From: Bog-756 sp036511155
GTDB taxonomy: Bacteria; Actinomycetota; Acidimicrobiia; Acidimicrobiales; RAAP-2
DNA length: 14,953 nt
NCBI GenBank assembly: GCA_036511155.1
Contig: DATCCR010000046.1
Coordinates: forward strand, 1-14,953
Direction: 5' to 3'
Positions 6,819-13,522 of the stretch are shown one piece after another. Within the stretch, counting starts at the first letter, position 1. The number at the start of each line of letters is the position of its first letter. Made by a program: the position numbers and the translations under genes. The notes under the pieces are model-generated. The model did not search any database. It was not told where the DNA came from and saw nothing but the letters and a program-made list of their open reading frames with translations.

Positions 6819-8491
6819 TCGATGGAGAACAGGTACGGGTAGAGAGGCTGGCCGCCGTGGTGGACCTCGGTTTCGACCAGCGGTCGGGCCTCCTTCAGCC
6901 ACTCGGTGATCCGGCGGGTGTCGGCGGCACCCGACCCCTCGCCCTCGATGATGGTCACCAGGTCGTGGTCCTCGCCCACCAGGAGCTCGAGCAGGCGGCA
7001 GGCGGCGTCCGGCAACGTCTCGCCCACCACCTCGATGCCGTCGCGGGAAAGGCCGAGCCAGTCGCCCGTGCGTACGGGGCCGGCCGACGTCTCGGAGTCA
7101 CGGACAGCCCGGGTCACCTCGCCGGGCACCACCTTGCGGGCGGTGGCCTCCATGGCCTCGGCGTTGGCGGCGCCCCCTGCCTCGGGGTCGTAGGCCAGCA
7201 GGGCGGCGAAACCCTCGGCGATGGTCTCGGTGGGCACCACCCAGACCCGTTTGGCGCTCAGCTCGTCGACCCGGTTGGCCACCGGGCGGATGTTGCCGTT
7301 GTTGGGCAGCACGATGACTTCGTCGGAGGCGAGGGCGTCGACCGCGTCGACCAGCTCGGCGATGGAGGGGTTCATGGACTGGCCGCCGGCGATGAGCCGC
7401 TGGACGCCGAGCGAGCGGAAGATCCGGCCGATGCCGTCGCCGCTGGCCACGGCCACGACGCTGGTCACCGGGGTCGGGCCGAGCGGGGCCTCGGACGGTC
7501 CGGAGTCCTCGTCGCCGGCGCCCTCGCGGACCCAGCGCTCCTCCTCCACCTCCTCGAGCAGGTCGGTGACCCGGATCGACCGGGGCCGGCCGGCGTCCAG
7601 GCTGGCCTCGATGGCCGGGCCCACTTCGTCAGTGTGGATGTGGCAGTTCCACAGCCCGTCGCCACCGACCACCACGATGGAGTCGCCCAGACCGGCCCAC
7701 ACCTCCTTGAAGGCGGGGATGGTCTCGTCGAGGGCCTCGAGCAGGTACATGACCTCGTAGCGGAGGCCGGCCAGCTTGGCGTAGGCCTCGTCGTCGGTCC
7801 CGCCACCCGGCAGGCCGTACCCGGCACCGGCGCTCACCTCGGGCAGCTCGGGCGGCTCGGGCATCGGCCTGTCGTCGAGGACGGTCAACAGGGCGTCGAA
7901 CAGCAGGAGGTAGCCGGTCCCCCCGGCGTCGACCACGCCGGCCTGCTCGAGGACGGGCAGGAGCGAGGGGGTCAGAGCCAGGGCCTCGGCGGCACCGGCC
8001 CGGGCGGCCTCGGCCACGGCCAGGAGGGACCCGCTGCCGTCAGCCGCGGCGTTGGCGCCCTCGGCGGCGCCCCTGGCCACCGTCAGGATCGTCCCCTCCA
8101 CCGGGCGCTGGACGGCCTCGCGGGCCATGCGGTCGGCGGTCATGAGTGCCCCGGCCAGGTCACGGGCCCCCGGCCGGCCCTCGGGAGTGTTCAACCCGTC
8201 GGACAGCCCGCGCAGCAGCTGGCTAAGGATCACCCCCGAGTTCCCCCGGGCCCCCATGAGTGAGCCGTGGGCGATGGCCCGGCAGGCGGCATCGAGGTCC
8301 GGCGCATCGAGTCCGTCCAGCTCAGAGGCCACGGACTCCAGGGTGAGCGCCATGTTCGTACCGGTGTCACCGTCCGGCACGGGGTAGACGTTGAGGCGGT
8401 TGATGAGCTGCTGATGGGTCCGCAGGCCGTCACGGAACGTGCCGATCACCCGGCAGAGCGCGGCGGAATCCAAGGCGTCGAGGGCGACCAT
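6815..8491 (-). CDS. DAK2-domain protein, FakA-like fatty acid kinase subunit
   Basis: The 558-residue protein has the domain order of FakA. An N-terminal DAK2 ATP-binding domain carries PVPDGDTGTNM (37-47; Asp40 and Asp42 are expected Mg ligands) and GARGNSGVILSQ (80-91). A middle domain contains CHIHTDEVG (283-291), and a C-terminal domain has LPNNGNIRPVANRV (395-408) and ends in YPYLFSIE. FakA, with a fatty-acid-carrying DegV-type FakB partner, phosphorylates exogenous fatty acids to acyl-phosphate; no fakB is in this window. PlsX at the other end of the same block shares that product. A charged insert rich in E and D lies at about 312-340. The Cys of the zinc site described for staphylococcal FakA is not evident in RYEVMYLL (244-251), though a Cys now sits at 283. 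The ATG has no obvious Shine-Dalgarno; TAGCAT lies 7 nt before it, suggesting a leaderless message. The recG start overlaps its stop. Confidence 0.9.
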   Translation of the reverse strand: MVALDALDSAALCRVIGTFRDGLRTHQQLINRLNVYPVPDGDTGTNMALTLESVASELDGLDAPDLDAACRAIAHGSLMGARGNSGVILSQLLRGLSDGLNTPEGRPGARDLAGALMTADRMAREAVQRPVEGTILTVARGAAEGANAAADGSGSLLAVAEAARAGAAEALALTPSLLPVLEQAGVVDAGGTGYLLLFDALLTVLDDRPMPEPPELPEVSAGAGYGLPGGGTDDEAYAKLAGLRYEVMYLLEALDETIPAFKEVWAGLGDSIVVVGGDGLWNCHIHTDEVGPAIEASLDAGRPRSIRVTDLLEEVEEERWVREGAGDEDSGPSEAPLGPTPVTSVVAVASGDGIGRIFRSLGVQRLIAGGQSMNPSIAELVDAVDALASDEVIVLPNNGNIRPVANRVDELSAKRVWVVPTETIAEGFAALLAYDPEAGGAANAEAMEATARKVVPGEVTRAVRDSETSAGPVRTGDWLGLSRDGIEVVGETLPDAACRLLELLVGEDHDLVTIIEGEGSGAADTRRITEWLKEARPLVETEVHHGGQPLYPYLFSIE

Positions 8492-8549
8492 GGGCAGGAT
8501 GCTAACCTTTGCGACTTACCCAGAGGTTCTTAGAGGAAGTCGGAGTGTC
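8492..8549. promoter_or_regulatory. Divergent promoter region between the FakA-like gene and rpmB
   Basis: Only 58 nt separate the two divergent start codons, so both promoters must lie here or extend into the coding sequences. On the minus strand TAGCAT (8504-8499) fits the TAnnnT -10 pattern and ends 7 nt before the ATG, the spacing expected for a leaderless transcript. On the plus strand TAACCT (8503-8508) also fits and would leave a leader of about 35 nt containing GAGGAAG as the rpmB ribosome binding site. The two boxes overlap, so the promoters could compete. I found no convincing -35 hexamer for either. Presence of promoters here is likely; the exact boxes are speculative. Confidence 0.4.
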
Positions 8550-8759
8550 ATGGCAGCGGTGTGCGAGGTCTGCGGCAAGAAGCCGTCGTTCGGAATGAAC
8601 ATCAGTCACTCCCACCGGCGTACCAAGCGTCGTTGGGATCCCAACATCCAGAAGGTGCGCGCCATCGTGGACGGCGCCCCCAAGCGACTGCACGTGTGCA
8701 CGTCGTGCATCCGCGGCGGCAAGGTCACCAAGCGCCCGGTCCGCAACTTCCCGGCCTGA
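8550..8759 (+). CDS. rpmB: Large ribosomal subunit protein bL28
   Basis: The 69-residue protein has the L28 pattern: CEVCGKKPSFGMNISHSHRR at the N-terminus, then RRWDPNIQKVR (27-37), and the second Cys pair C-TS-C (50, 53). With Cys5 and Cys8 this makes the zinc-binding (C+) form. It is a structural protein of the 50S subunit. The ATG at 8550 is chosen because the conserved MAAVCEVCG begins there and GAGGAAG lies about 10 nt upstream; the frame is open further upstream only by chance. It is a single-gene unit, divergent from the FakA-like gene and convergent with thiL. The stop codon lies in the first copy of a 14-bp tandem repeat that is followed by a hairpin. Confidence 0.97.
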   Translation: MAAVCEVCGKKPSFGMNISHSHRRTKRRWDPNIQKVRAIVDGAPKRLHVCTSCIRGGKVTKRPVRNFPA

Positions 8760-8798
8760 GTCACCTGGCCTGAGTCACCTGGCCTGAGTCACCTGGCC
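8753..8798 (+). repeat. Three tandem 14-bp repeats covering the rpmB stop codon
   Basis: The unit GGCCTGAGTCACCT occurs three times without a mismatch (8753-8766, 8767-8780, 8781-8794), and the next four bases (GGCC) begin a fourth copy. The first copy contains the last codon and the TGA stop of rpmB. The core TGAGTCA is a near-palindrome. The unit is not a multiple of three, so the later TGA copies fall in other frames. The last GGCC is also the base of the hairpin that follows. Origin by replication slippage is the simplest explanation; a regulatory or protein-binding role is only a possibility. Confidence 0.9.
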
Positions 8799-8812
8799 GG
8801 GAGCACCCGGCC
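8795..8812 (+). terminator. GC-only hairpin after rpmB, probable terminator
   Basis: GGCCGGG (8795-8801) and CCCGGCC (8806-8812) form a perfect 7-bp stem closed by the 4-nt loop AGCA. It begins 36 nt after the rpmB stop, directly at the end of the tandem repeat. No T-run follows, which is usual for very GC-rich actinobacteria. Because the neighbouring gene thiL converges, it could act on both strands. Confidence 0.55.
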
Positions 8813-8828
8813 CCGTCGGACGGCACGG

Positions 8829-8864
8829 CCGGTCGACCCCACGCCACTGCTCACCGTCGACCGG
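8829..8864. terminator. 9-bp perfect inverted repeat between rpmB and thiL
   Basis: CCGGTCGAC (8829-8837) and GTCGACCGG (8856-8864) are perfect complements around an 18-nt loop. The repeat lies 37 nt beyond the thiL stop on the minus strand and so is well placed to end thiL transcription, with the other hairpin serving rpmB. No T-run is present. The long loop makes it a weaker terminator candidate; a protein-binding palindrome (each arm contains GTCGAC) is an alternative. The rest of 8760-8900 holds nothing else I can identify. Confidence 0.4.
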
Positions 8865-8900
8865 GTCACCCCGGCAGGCCGTGTCTGCGTCGCCATCCGT

Positions 8901-9875
8901 TCAGAACCGGTGGCGCCAGCCGCCTGGGGGCAGCGGTTCGCCGTCGAGCACCCGGCCGGCCGAGCGGTCGGTGCACCTGCCGATGGCCAGCGGTGCTCGG
9001 AGGCCTGCCCGGCTGAAGGCGGCCCGCAGCCCGTCGGGGTCCGGCGTGGCCACGACCAACTCGTAGTCCTCGCCCCCGCCGAGGGCCTCGTCGCGGGTGG
9101 CCCCCTCGGCCACCATCCCGTCCCCTTCCGCCCCGCCCCCCACCGTCAGGTCCAGCCCGACGCCCGAGGCATCGGCCAGGTGGGTCACGTCGGCCGCCAG
9201 TCCGTCGGACACGTCGATGCAGGCGGTGGCACCGGCCTCCCGGGCCACCACGCCCTCTCGGATGCGGGCCACCGGTCGGCGGTGGGCCGACGCCAGCGCC
9301 TCGCTCACCCGATCAGACCCGTCGACCCGGCCGGATGCGCCGAGCAGGCGGAGGCCGGCGGCCGAGGCCCCGAGGGGGCCGGTCACGAACAGGTGGTCCC
9401 CCGGCCGGGCCCCGGCACGGGTCAGCAGCCCGACCCGTCCGTCGTCCGCCGGCCCGACCGCCGTGACCGAGACGACCAGGAGCGTCGAGGACGACAGGTC
9501 GCCGCCGACCACCGTGCAGCCGGCCGCCTCCGCCGCCTGGGCCACGCCGTCACCCAGCCGCCCCACCGGGAACCCGGAGGGGGCGGCCACGGACAAGAGC
9601 GCGTGGGACGGGGCGCATCCCATGGCCCCGAGGTCGGAGACCGTCACCATCAGGGCCTTCCACCCGACGTCCTCCGGCGTGCTGACCGCCAGGTCGACGT
9701 GCACCCCCTCCACCACCAGGTCGGTGGCCAGGACCACCCGGCCCGGGCCGGGCAGGGTGACCGCGGCGGCGTCGTCGCCGATCCCCAGGTCACCGGCGGC
9801 GAGACCGCCGGATGCGGCCCGGAACCGGGCCGCCAGGGCCTCGATCAGCGAGAATTCGTCGCCTTCGGGGGTCAC
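8901..9875 (-). CDS. thiL: Thiamine-monophosphate kinase
   Basis: ThiL phosphorylates thiamine monophosphate to thiamine diphosphate with ATP, the last step of the cofactor pathway. Family motifs (324-residue numbering) are GIGDDAA (31-37), TDLVVEGVH (51-59), the GGDLS loop (124-128), DVSDGLAADV (221-230) and GGGEDYELV (266-274). These supply the Mg/ATP-binding Asp residues of the PurM-like fold. I chose the GTG at 9875 because GGGAG lies 6 nt upstream (9882-9886) and the resulting length matches the usual 320-335. An ATG at 9944 would add 23 non-conserved residues; GGGGA lies only about 2 nt before it. The gene diverges from pckG and converges with rpmB. No thiamine-diphosphate riboswitch is recognisable upstream, so regulation by that route is not supported. 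Confidence 0.95.
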   Translation of the reverse strand: MTPEGDEFSLIEALAARFRAASGGLAAGDLGIGDDAAAVTLPGPGRVVLATDLVVEGVHVDLAVSTPEDVGWKALMVTVSDLGAMGCAPSHALLSVAAPSGFPVGRLGDGVAQAAEAAGCTVVGGDLSSSTLLVVSVTAVGPADDGRVGLLTRAGARPGDHLFVTGPLGASAAGLRLLGASGRVDGSDRVSEALASAHRRPVARIREGVVAREAGATACIDVSDGLAADVTHLADASGVGLDLTVGGGAEGDGMVAEGATRDEALGGGEDYELVVATPDPDGLRAAFSRAGLRAPLAIGRCTDRSAGRVLDGEPLPPGGWRHRF

Positions 9876-10065
9876 CGGGGACTCCCGACCGCACCGGTCC
9901 GGCGATCCTCCGTTTTGGGTGTGCGCACCCGACTTGCCTAGCATTGTCCCCGGCCCGACCCCACTACTATTGGCGAGCCGTGCCGAGAGCCATCATGCGG
10001 ACCAGATGCCGCGTGGACGGCGACCCCGACGGGTTGCCGGACAACCGAGGAGGAAGAACCAGCCC
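9876..10065. promoter_or_regulatory. Divergent intergenic region, thiL / pckG
   Basis: These 190 nt carry the promoters of two divergent genes. On the plus strand TACTAT (9965-9970) fits the actinobacterial -10 pattern; TTGTCC (9944-9949) lies upstream but at a short 15-nt spacing. Use of this box would give pckG a leader of nearly 90 nt, ending in the strong Shine-Dalgarno GAGGAGGAAG (10047-10056). A small inverted repeat, GGGTG-TGCG-CACCC (9917-9930), lies nearer thiL and could be an operator. I recognise no known regulator site. The assignments are tentative. Confidence 0.35.
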
Positions 10066-11856
10066 ATGCCCCCCACCGAGCACAAGAAGCTGATCGCATG
10101 GGTCGACGAGGTGGCCGCCCTCACCCAACCCGACGAGGTCGTCTGGTGTGACGGCTCCGCCGAGGAGTACGACCGGCTCTGCCAACTCCTGGTGGACAAC
10201 GGCACCTTCACCAAGCTGTCGGAGGCCAAGCGACCGAACAGCTACTGGGCCCACTCCGACCCGGGCGACGTGGCCCGCGTCGAGGACCGCACCTACATCT
10301 GCTCGACCGACGAGTCCGACGCCGGCCCGACCAACAACTGGCGGGACCCGGCCGAGATGCGGGGTGTGCTGACCGACCTGTTCCGGGACTCCATGAAGGG
10401 CCGGACGATGTACGTGGTCCCCTTCTCGATGGGCCCGCTCGGCTCGTCGATCGCCCACATCGGCGTGCAGATCACCGACTCCGCCTACGTGGCCGTGTCG
10501 ATGCGGATCATGACCCGCATGGGCCGCGGCGCCCTCGAGGTGCTCGGTACCGACAGCGAGTTCGTCCCGTGCCTGCACTCGGTCGGCATGCCGCTGGCCG
10601 ATGGCCAGGCCGACGTGCCGTGGCCGTGCGATGCCGACAACAAGTACATCGTGCACTTCCCCGAGACCCGGGAGATCTGGTCGTACGGCTCGGGCTACGG
10701 CGGCAACGCGCTCCTCGGCAAGAAGTGCTTCGCCCTACGCATCGCCTCGGTCATGGCCCGGGACGACAACTGGCTGGCCGAGCACATGCTCATCCTCAAG
10801 CTGACGTCGCCGGCGGGCGAGACCCGCTACGTGACCGGCGCCTTCCCGTCGGCCTGCGGCAAGACCAACCTGGCCATGCTCATCCCGACCCTTCCCGACT
10901 GGAAGGTCGAGACGGTCGGCGACGACATCTGCTGGATGAAGTTCGGCGCCGACGGTCGCCTCTACGCCATCAACCCCGAGGCCGGCTTCTTCGGCGTGGC
11001 ACCGGGCACCAACACCCACACCAACCCGAACGCCATGCTCACCATGGACGCCAACACCATCTTCACCAACACCGCCCTCACCGACGACGGCGACGTGTGG
11101 TGGGAGTCGATGACCGACGAGGCCCCGGCCCACCTGACGTCATGGAAGGGCGAGGACTGGACCCCGGAGACGGGCACGCCGGCCGCCCACCCGAACGCCC
11201 GGTTCACCGTGCCGGCCGCACAGGACCCGGCCATCGCCTCGGAGTGGGAGGACCCGGCCGGCGTGCCGATCGACGCCATCCTCTTCGGCGGACGCCGCGC
11301 CTCGGTCGTCCCGCTCGTGTTCCAGTCCCGCGACTGGCAGCACGGTGTGTTCCTCGGCTCGATCATGGCCTCGGAGACGACGGCCGCCGCTGCCGGCGCC
11401 GTCGGGAACCTGCGCCGCGACCCCTTCGCCATGCTGCCCTTCTGCGGCTACAACATGGCTGACTACTTCGCCCATTGGTTGGACATCGGCGAGGGCGCCG
11501 ACCCCGAGAAGCTCCCGAAGATCTTCTACGTGAACTGGTTCCGCAAGGACGAGGACGGTCGCTGGCTGTGGCCCGGATACGGCGAGAACAGCCGGGTCCT
11601 CGAGTGGGTCTTCGAACGGGTCAGCGGCAAGGGCGACGCCGTCGAGACCCCCATCGGGTTCATCCCGACCACGGGGGCCATCAACACCGACGGGCTCGAC
11701 GTGTCGGAGGCCGACATGCAGACCCTGCTGCACGTGGACACCGACGAGTGGCGTGCCGAGGTGCCCTCCATCCGCGAGCACTTCGCCACCTTCGGCGACA
11801 AGCTCCCGGCCGCGCTGGCCGGCGAGGTCGACAAGCTGGAGCAGCAGCTGGGCTGA
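10066..11856 (+). CDS. pckG: Phosphoenolpyruvate carboxykinase (GTP)
   Basis: PckG interconverts oxaloacetate plus GTP and phosphoenolpyruvate plus GDP and CO2, linking the TCA cycle to gluconeogenesis in the cytoplasm. The 596-residue length is typical of the GTP-dependent class (about 600), not the ATP class (about 530). Visible motifs are YGSGYGGNALLGKKCFALRI (the PEP/metal-binding segment, 207-226), the kinase-1a P-loop GAFPSACGKTN (258-268) with the hyper-reactive Cys264, the kinase-2 region VGDDI (284-288), NPEAGFFG (303-310), the nucleotide-site FGGRRA (407-412) and ENSRVLEW (507-514). All key residues are present. The ATG at 10066 follows a strong GAGGAGGAAG; an open frame far upstream is chance and lies antisense to thiL. 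It appears monocistronic, with a strong hairpin after the stop. Confidence 0.98.
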   Translation: MPPTEHKKLIAWVDEVAALTQPDEVVWCDGSAEEYDRLCQLLVDNGTFTKLSEAKRPNSYWAHSDPGDVARVEDRTYICSTDESDAGPTNNWRDPAEMRGVLTDLFRDSMKGRTMYVVPFSMGPLGSSIAHIGVQITDSAYVAVSMRIMTRMGRGALEVLGTDSEFVPCLHSVGMPLADGQADVPWPCDADNKYIVHFPETREIWSYGSGYGGNALLGKKCFALRIASVMARDDNWLAEHMLILKLTSPAGETRYVTGAFPSACGKTNLAMLIPTLPDWKVETVGDDICWMKFGADGRLYAINPEAGFFGVAPGTNTHTNPNAMLTMDANTIFTNTALTDDGDVWWESMTDEAPAHLTSWKGEDWTPETGTPAAHPNARFTVPAAQDPAIASEWEDPAGVPIDAILFGGRRASVVPLVFQSRDWQHGVFLGSIMASETTAAAAGAVGNLRRDPFAMLPFCGYNMADYFAHWLDIGEGADPEKLPKIFYVNWFRKDEDGRWLWPGYGENSRVLEWVFERVSGKGDAVETPIGFIPTTGAINTDGLDVSEADMQTLLHVDTDEWRAEVPSIREHFATFGDKLPAALAGEVDKLEQQLG

Positions 11857-11879
11857 CCGGAGCGATCCGGGGCGACGTG

Positions 11880-11911
11880 GGACGAGGGGCCGGTCCGCCG
11901 GCTCCTCGTCC
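11880..11911 (+). terminator. 14-bp stem-loop after pckG, probable terminator
   Basis: The arms 11880-11893 and 11898-11911 pair over 14 positions, 13 Watson-Crick and one G-U, around the loop TCCG (11894-11897). The outer eight pairs are GGACGAGG with CCTCGTCC. It begins 24 nt after the pckG stop. No T-run follows. On the opposite strand the G-U becomes a C-A mismatch, so the hairpin is somewhat better suited to pckG than to the converging MFS gene, though it could serve both. This is the most stable inverted repeat I noticed in the window. Confidence 0.7.
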
Positions 11912-11952
11912 GCGCCCGGGCTGCGGGGTGACGGGACTGCGGACCTGTGGGG

Positions 11953-11971
11953 CGGGCCCGGCTCAGGCCCG
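11953..11971 (-). terminator. 6-bp inverted repeat at the MFS stop codon
   Basis: CGGGCC (11953-11958) and GGCCCG (11966-11971) form a 6-bp stem whose loop includes the MFS stop codon (11963-11965). It may contribute to transcript end formation for the minus-strand gene. It is short and overlaps the coding end, so chance is a serious alternative. Confidence 0.25.
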
Positions 11972-13432
11972 GTCGGCCGCCGAGTGCAGGGCGCTCATGT
12001 AGGACAGGGCGCCGACCATGGCCACCACGGCGAGCACCAGATTGCCGGCCGGGATCGACAGCGAGAGCACAACCCCGACCAGCGACCCGATGACCCACAT
12101 GAGCTGGAGCCGGGTCTCGAACCGGGCGAAGGCCCGGCCCTGGTCCGACTCCCGGACGTGGCGCTGCACGAGCGCATCGAACGACGGCTTGGCCACCGCC
12201 CCGGCCGCCCCGACGGCCACGGCGACCAGGGCCTGGAGTGCCTGGTGCGGGAACAGCCACCCGAGCAGCCCGGCGGCGGCCACCAGCCACAGCGAGGCGG
12301 CCAGCATCTGCTGCTCGGACAGGACCCGCCGGAGGCGGCCCACCAGCAGCACGCCGATGACGGCGCCGAGTGTGAGGGCGCCGATGAGCAGACCGAACCA
12401 CCAGGTGGCCGCTCCCTCGCGCCGGAGTCCGAAGGCGAACAGGAAGGTGAGGAACCCGAGCAGGCCCTTCAGCACCGACATCGGAGTGAGGGCCATGATG
12501 ACCTGCGTGCCGGCGATCGGCCGGAAGGCGGCCAGATCCCGCTGCTCCTCCGTCCACCAGCCGTCGGCGTCGGGGGCCAGCTCGACGTCGGCCGTCGGCT
12601 CGCGTCGGGACGGGAAGGCGCGGCCCCGACGGGCGTCCCGGGCGGCCCGGGCCAGGCGACGCACCGGCAGCCGCATGCCGGCCACCACCCCGGCCACGAA
12701 CACGGCGGCGCACGACCACAGCACCGCCGGGGCCCCGGCCAGCTTGAGGATGGCGATGGCCGGCAGTGCGAAGACGAACCCCGACAGCGAGGCCAGCAGT
12801 CCCAACCGGGCGTTGAGGGTGGCCAGGTCGGGCTCCACCACGTCCTCGCCGGTCACCGGGTCGTCCACGTGGACGGTCGGCGGCATCCCGTAGGGCGGGG
12901 TGGGGTTCGGCGGGCCGCTCCCGGTCCCGTCGAGCCATTCGGGGCCGTCCGGACCAGGTCCGACGCCGGTGCCCGGCATTTCGAGGGCGGCCATCTCCGG
13001 TACCAGGGCGCCTTTGGTGACCAGGTAGACCTTGGACAGCACCAGCATCAGGAAGGCCTCGGGGAACAGCAGGAGCGAATGGATGTCCCGGGCCACGAAC
13101 GGGCACAGCACGGCCCGGCCGAGCGCGGAGGTGACGACCATGGCCCGCCTCGCCCCCCGACTGCGGTCGATGAGCGGGCCGAGCGCCGGAGCCACCACGG
13201 CGAAGGGCCCCATGGTCAGCAGCAGGTACAGCAGGACCTTGTCCTTGGCCGCCGTGGGTGAGATCGAGAAGAACAGCGACCCGGCCAGCGATACCGCGAA
13301 CATGGTGTCCCCCGCCGTCATCAGGACGTGGGTCAGGGCCAGGCGCCCGAAGGGGCTGCGCTGGTCGAACAGGTCGTCGACAGCCGACCGGACGAGGCGA
13401 CGGAACTGGTCTCCTCGCTCCTTGACACCCAT
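11963..13432 (-). CDS. Major facilitator superfamily transporter with inserted Pro/Gly-rich loop
   Basis: The 489-residue protein has about 12 hydrophobic segments and the MFS loop 2-3 signature GPLIDRSRGARRAMV (85-99). It resembles the drug/siderophore-exporter-like MFS group in having GALVPEM (141-147) and later LNARLGLLASLSG (206-218), the place where that group has LVPExxLxxANxL. Between these halves, about 50 extra residues (151-203) are rich in Pro, Gly and Asp, with several short GPGP or PPNPTPP stretches, and probably form a flexible cytoplasmic loop. A second charged loop (about 256-303) joins the two halves, and the segment QGRAFARFETRLQ (431-443) precedes the last helices. The substrate cannot be inferred. 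The ATG has no clear Shine-Dalgarno; TACCAT lies 6 nt upstream, so a leaderless message is possible. It diverges from the small Lrp-type gene and converges with pckG. Confidence 0.85.
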   Translation of the reverse strand: MGVKERGDQFRRLVRSAVDDLFDQRSPFGRLALTHVLMTAGDTMFAVSLAGSLFFSISPTAAKDKVLLYLLLTMGPFAVVAPALGPLIDRSRGARRAMVVTSALGRAVLCPFVARDIHSLLLFPEAFLMLVLSKVYLVTKGALVPEMAALEMPGTGVGPGPDGPEWLDGTGSGPPNPTPPYGMPPTVHVDDPVTGEDVVEPDLATLNARLGLLASLSGFVFALPAIAILKLAGAPAVLWSCAAVFVAGVVAGMRLPVRRLARAARDARRGRAFPSRREPTADVELAPDADGWWTEEQRDLAAFRPIAGTQVIMALTPMSVLKGLLGFLTFLFAFGLRREGAATWWFGLLIGALTLGAVIGVLLVGRLRRVLSEQQMLAASLWLVAAAGLLGWLFPHQALQALVAVAVGAAGAVAKPSFDALVQRHVRESDQGRAFARFETRLQLMWVIGSLVGVVLSLSIPAGNLVLAVVAMVGALSYMSALHSAADRA

Positions 13433-13522
13433 GCCGGCATGGTAGGCGGACCAGCACGGGCGGTAGGCTTATGCGTCCAGCCCCGCCTCTTCCCACCCTC
13501 CAGCCCTTTCCAGGAGATGGAC
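13433..13522. promoter_or_regulatory. Divergent intergenic region, MFS / Lrp-domain gene
   Basis: These 90 nt must hold the starts of two divergent transcripts. On the minus strand TACCAT (13444-13439) is a TAnnnT match ending 6 nt before the MFS ATG. On the plus strand TAGGCT (13464-13469) is a possible -10, giving a leader of roughly 45 nt. No good -35 box was found for either. AGGAG (13512-13516) lies exactly 6 nt before the ATG at 13523 and decides that start over the ATG at 13517, which the same AGGAG touches directly. Confidence 0.35.

Noticed and set aside
6803..8263. 486-codon open frame on the plus strand
   Set aside because: It is antisense to the FakA-like gene and rich in Gly, His and Val repeats of codon-mirror type. 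No recognisable motif or ribosome binding site supports it.
8753..8798. Tandem repeat as a possible CRISPR remnant
   Set aside because: The 14-bp units are directly adjacent with no spacers, and no cas genes are nearby.
8760..8900. tRNA or small RNA gene in the rpmB-thiL gap
   Set aside because: The inverted repeats do not form a cloverleaf and no TTC-loop or CCA-type end is seen; hairpins of terminator type explain the structure better.
8910..9941. 343-codon open frame on the plus strand
   Set aside because: It is antisense to thiL, with low-complexity Arg/Gly/His composition. The ThiL motifs on the other strand explain the sequence.
9097..10065. Long N-terminal extension of pckG (frame open to 9097)
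   Set aside because: The extension is antisense to thiL, not conserved in type, and a strong Shine-Dalgarno marks the ATG at 10066, which gives the normal family length.
9876..10065. Thiamine-diphosphate riboswitch upstream of thiL
   Set aside because: The conserved THI-box segments (for example CUGAGA) are not visible on the minus strand here, and thiL alone is often unregulated by this riboswitch.
11526..13496. 656-codon minus-strand frame covering the MFS gene
   Set aside because: It is out of frame with the MFS protein, runs antisense into pckG, and is Arg/Pro/Gly-rich with no hydrophobic segments.
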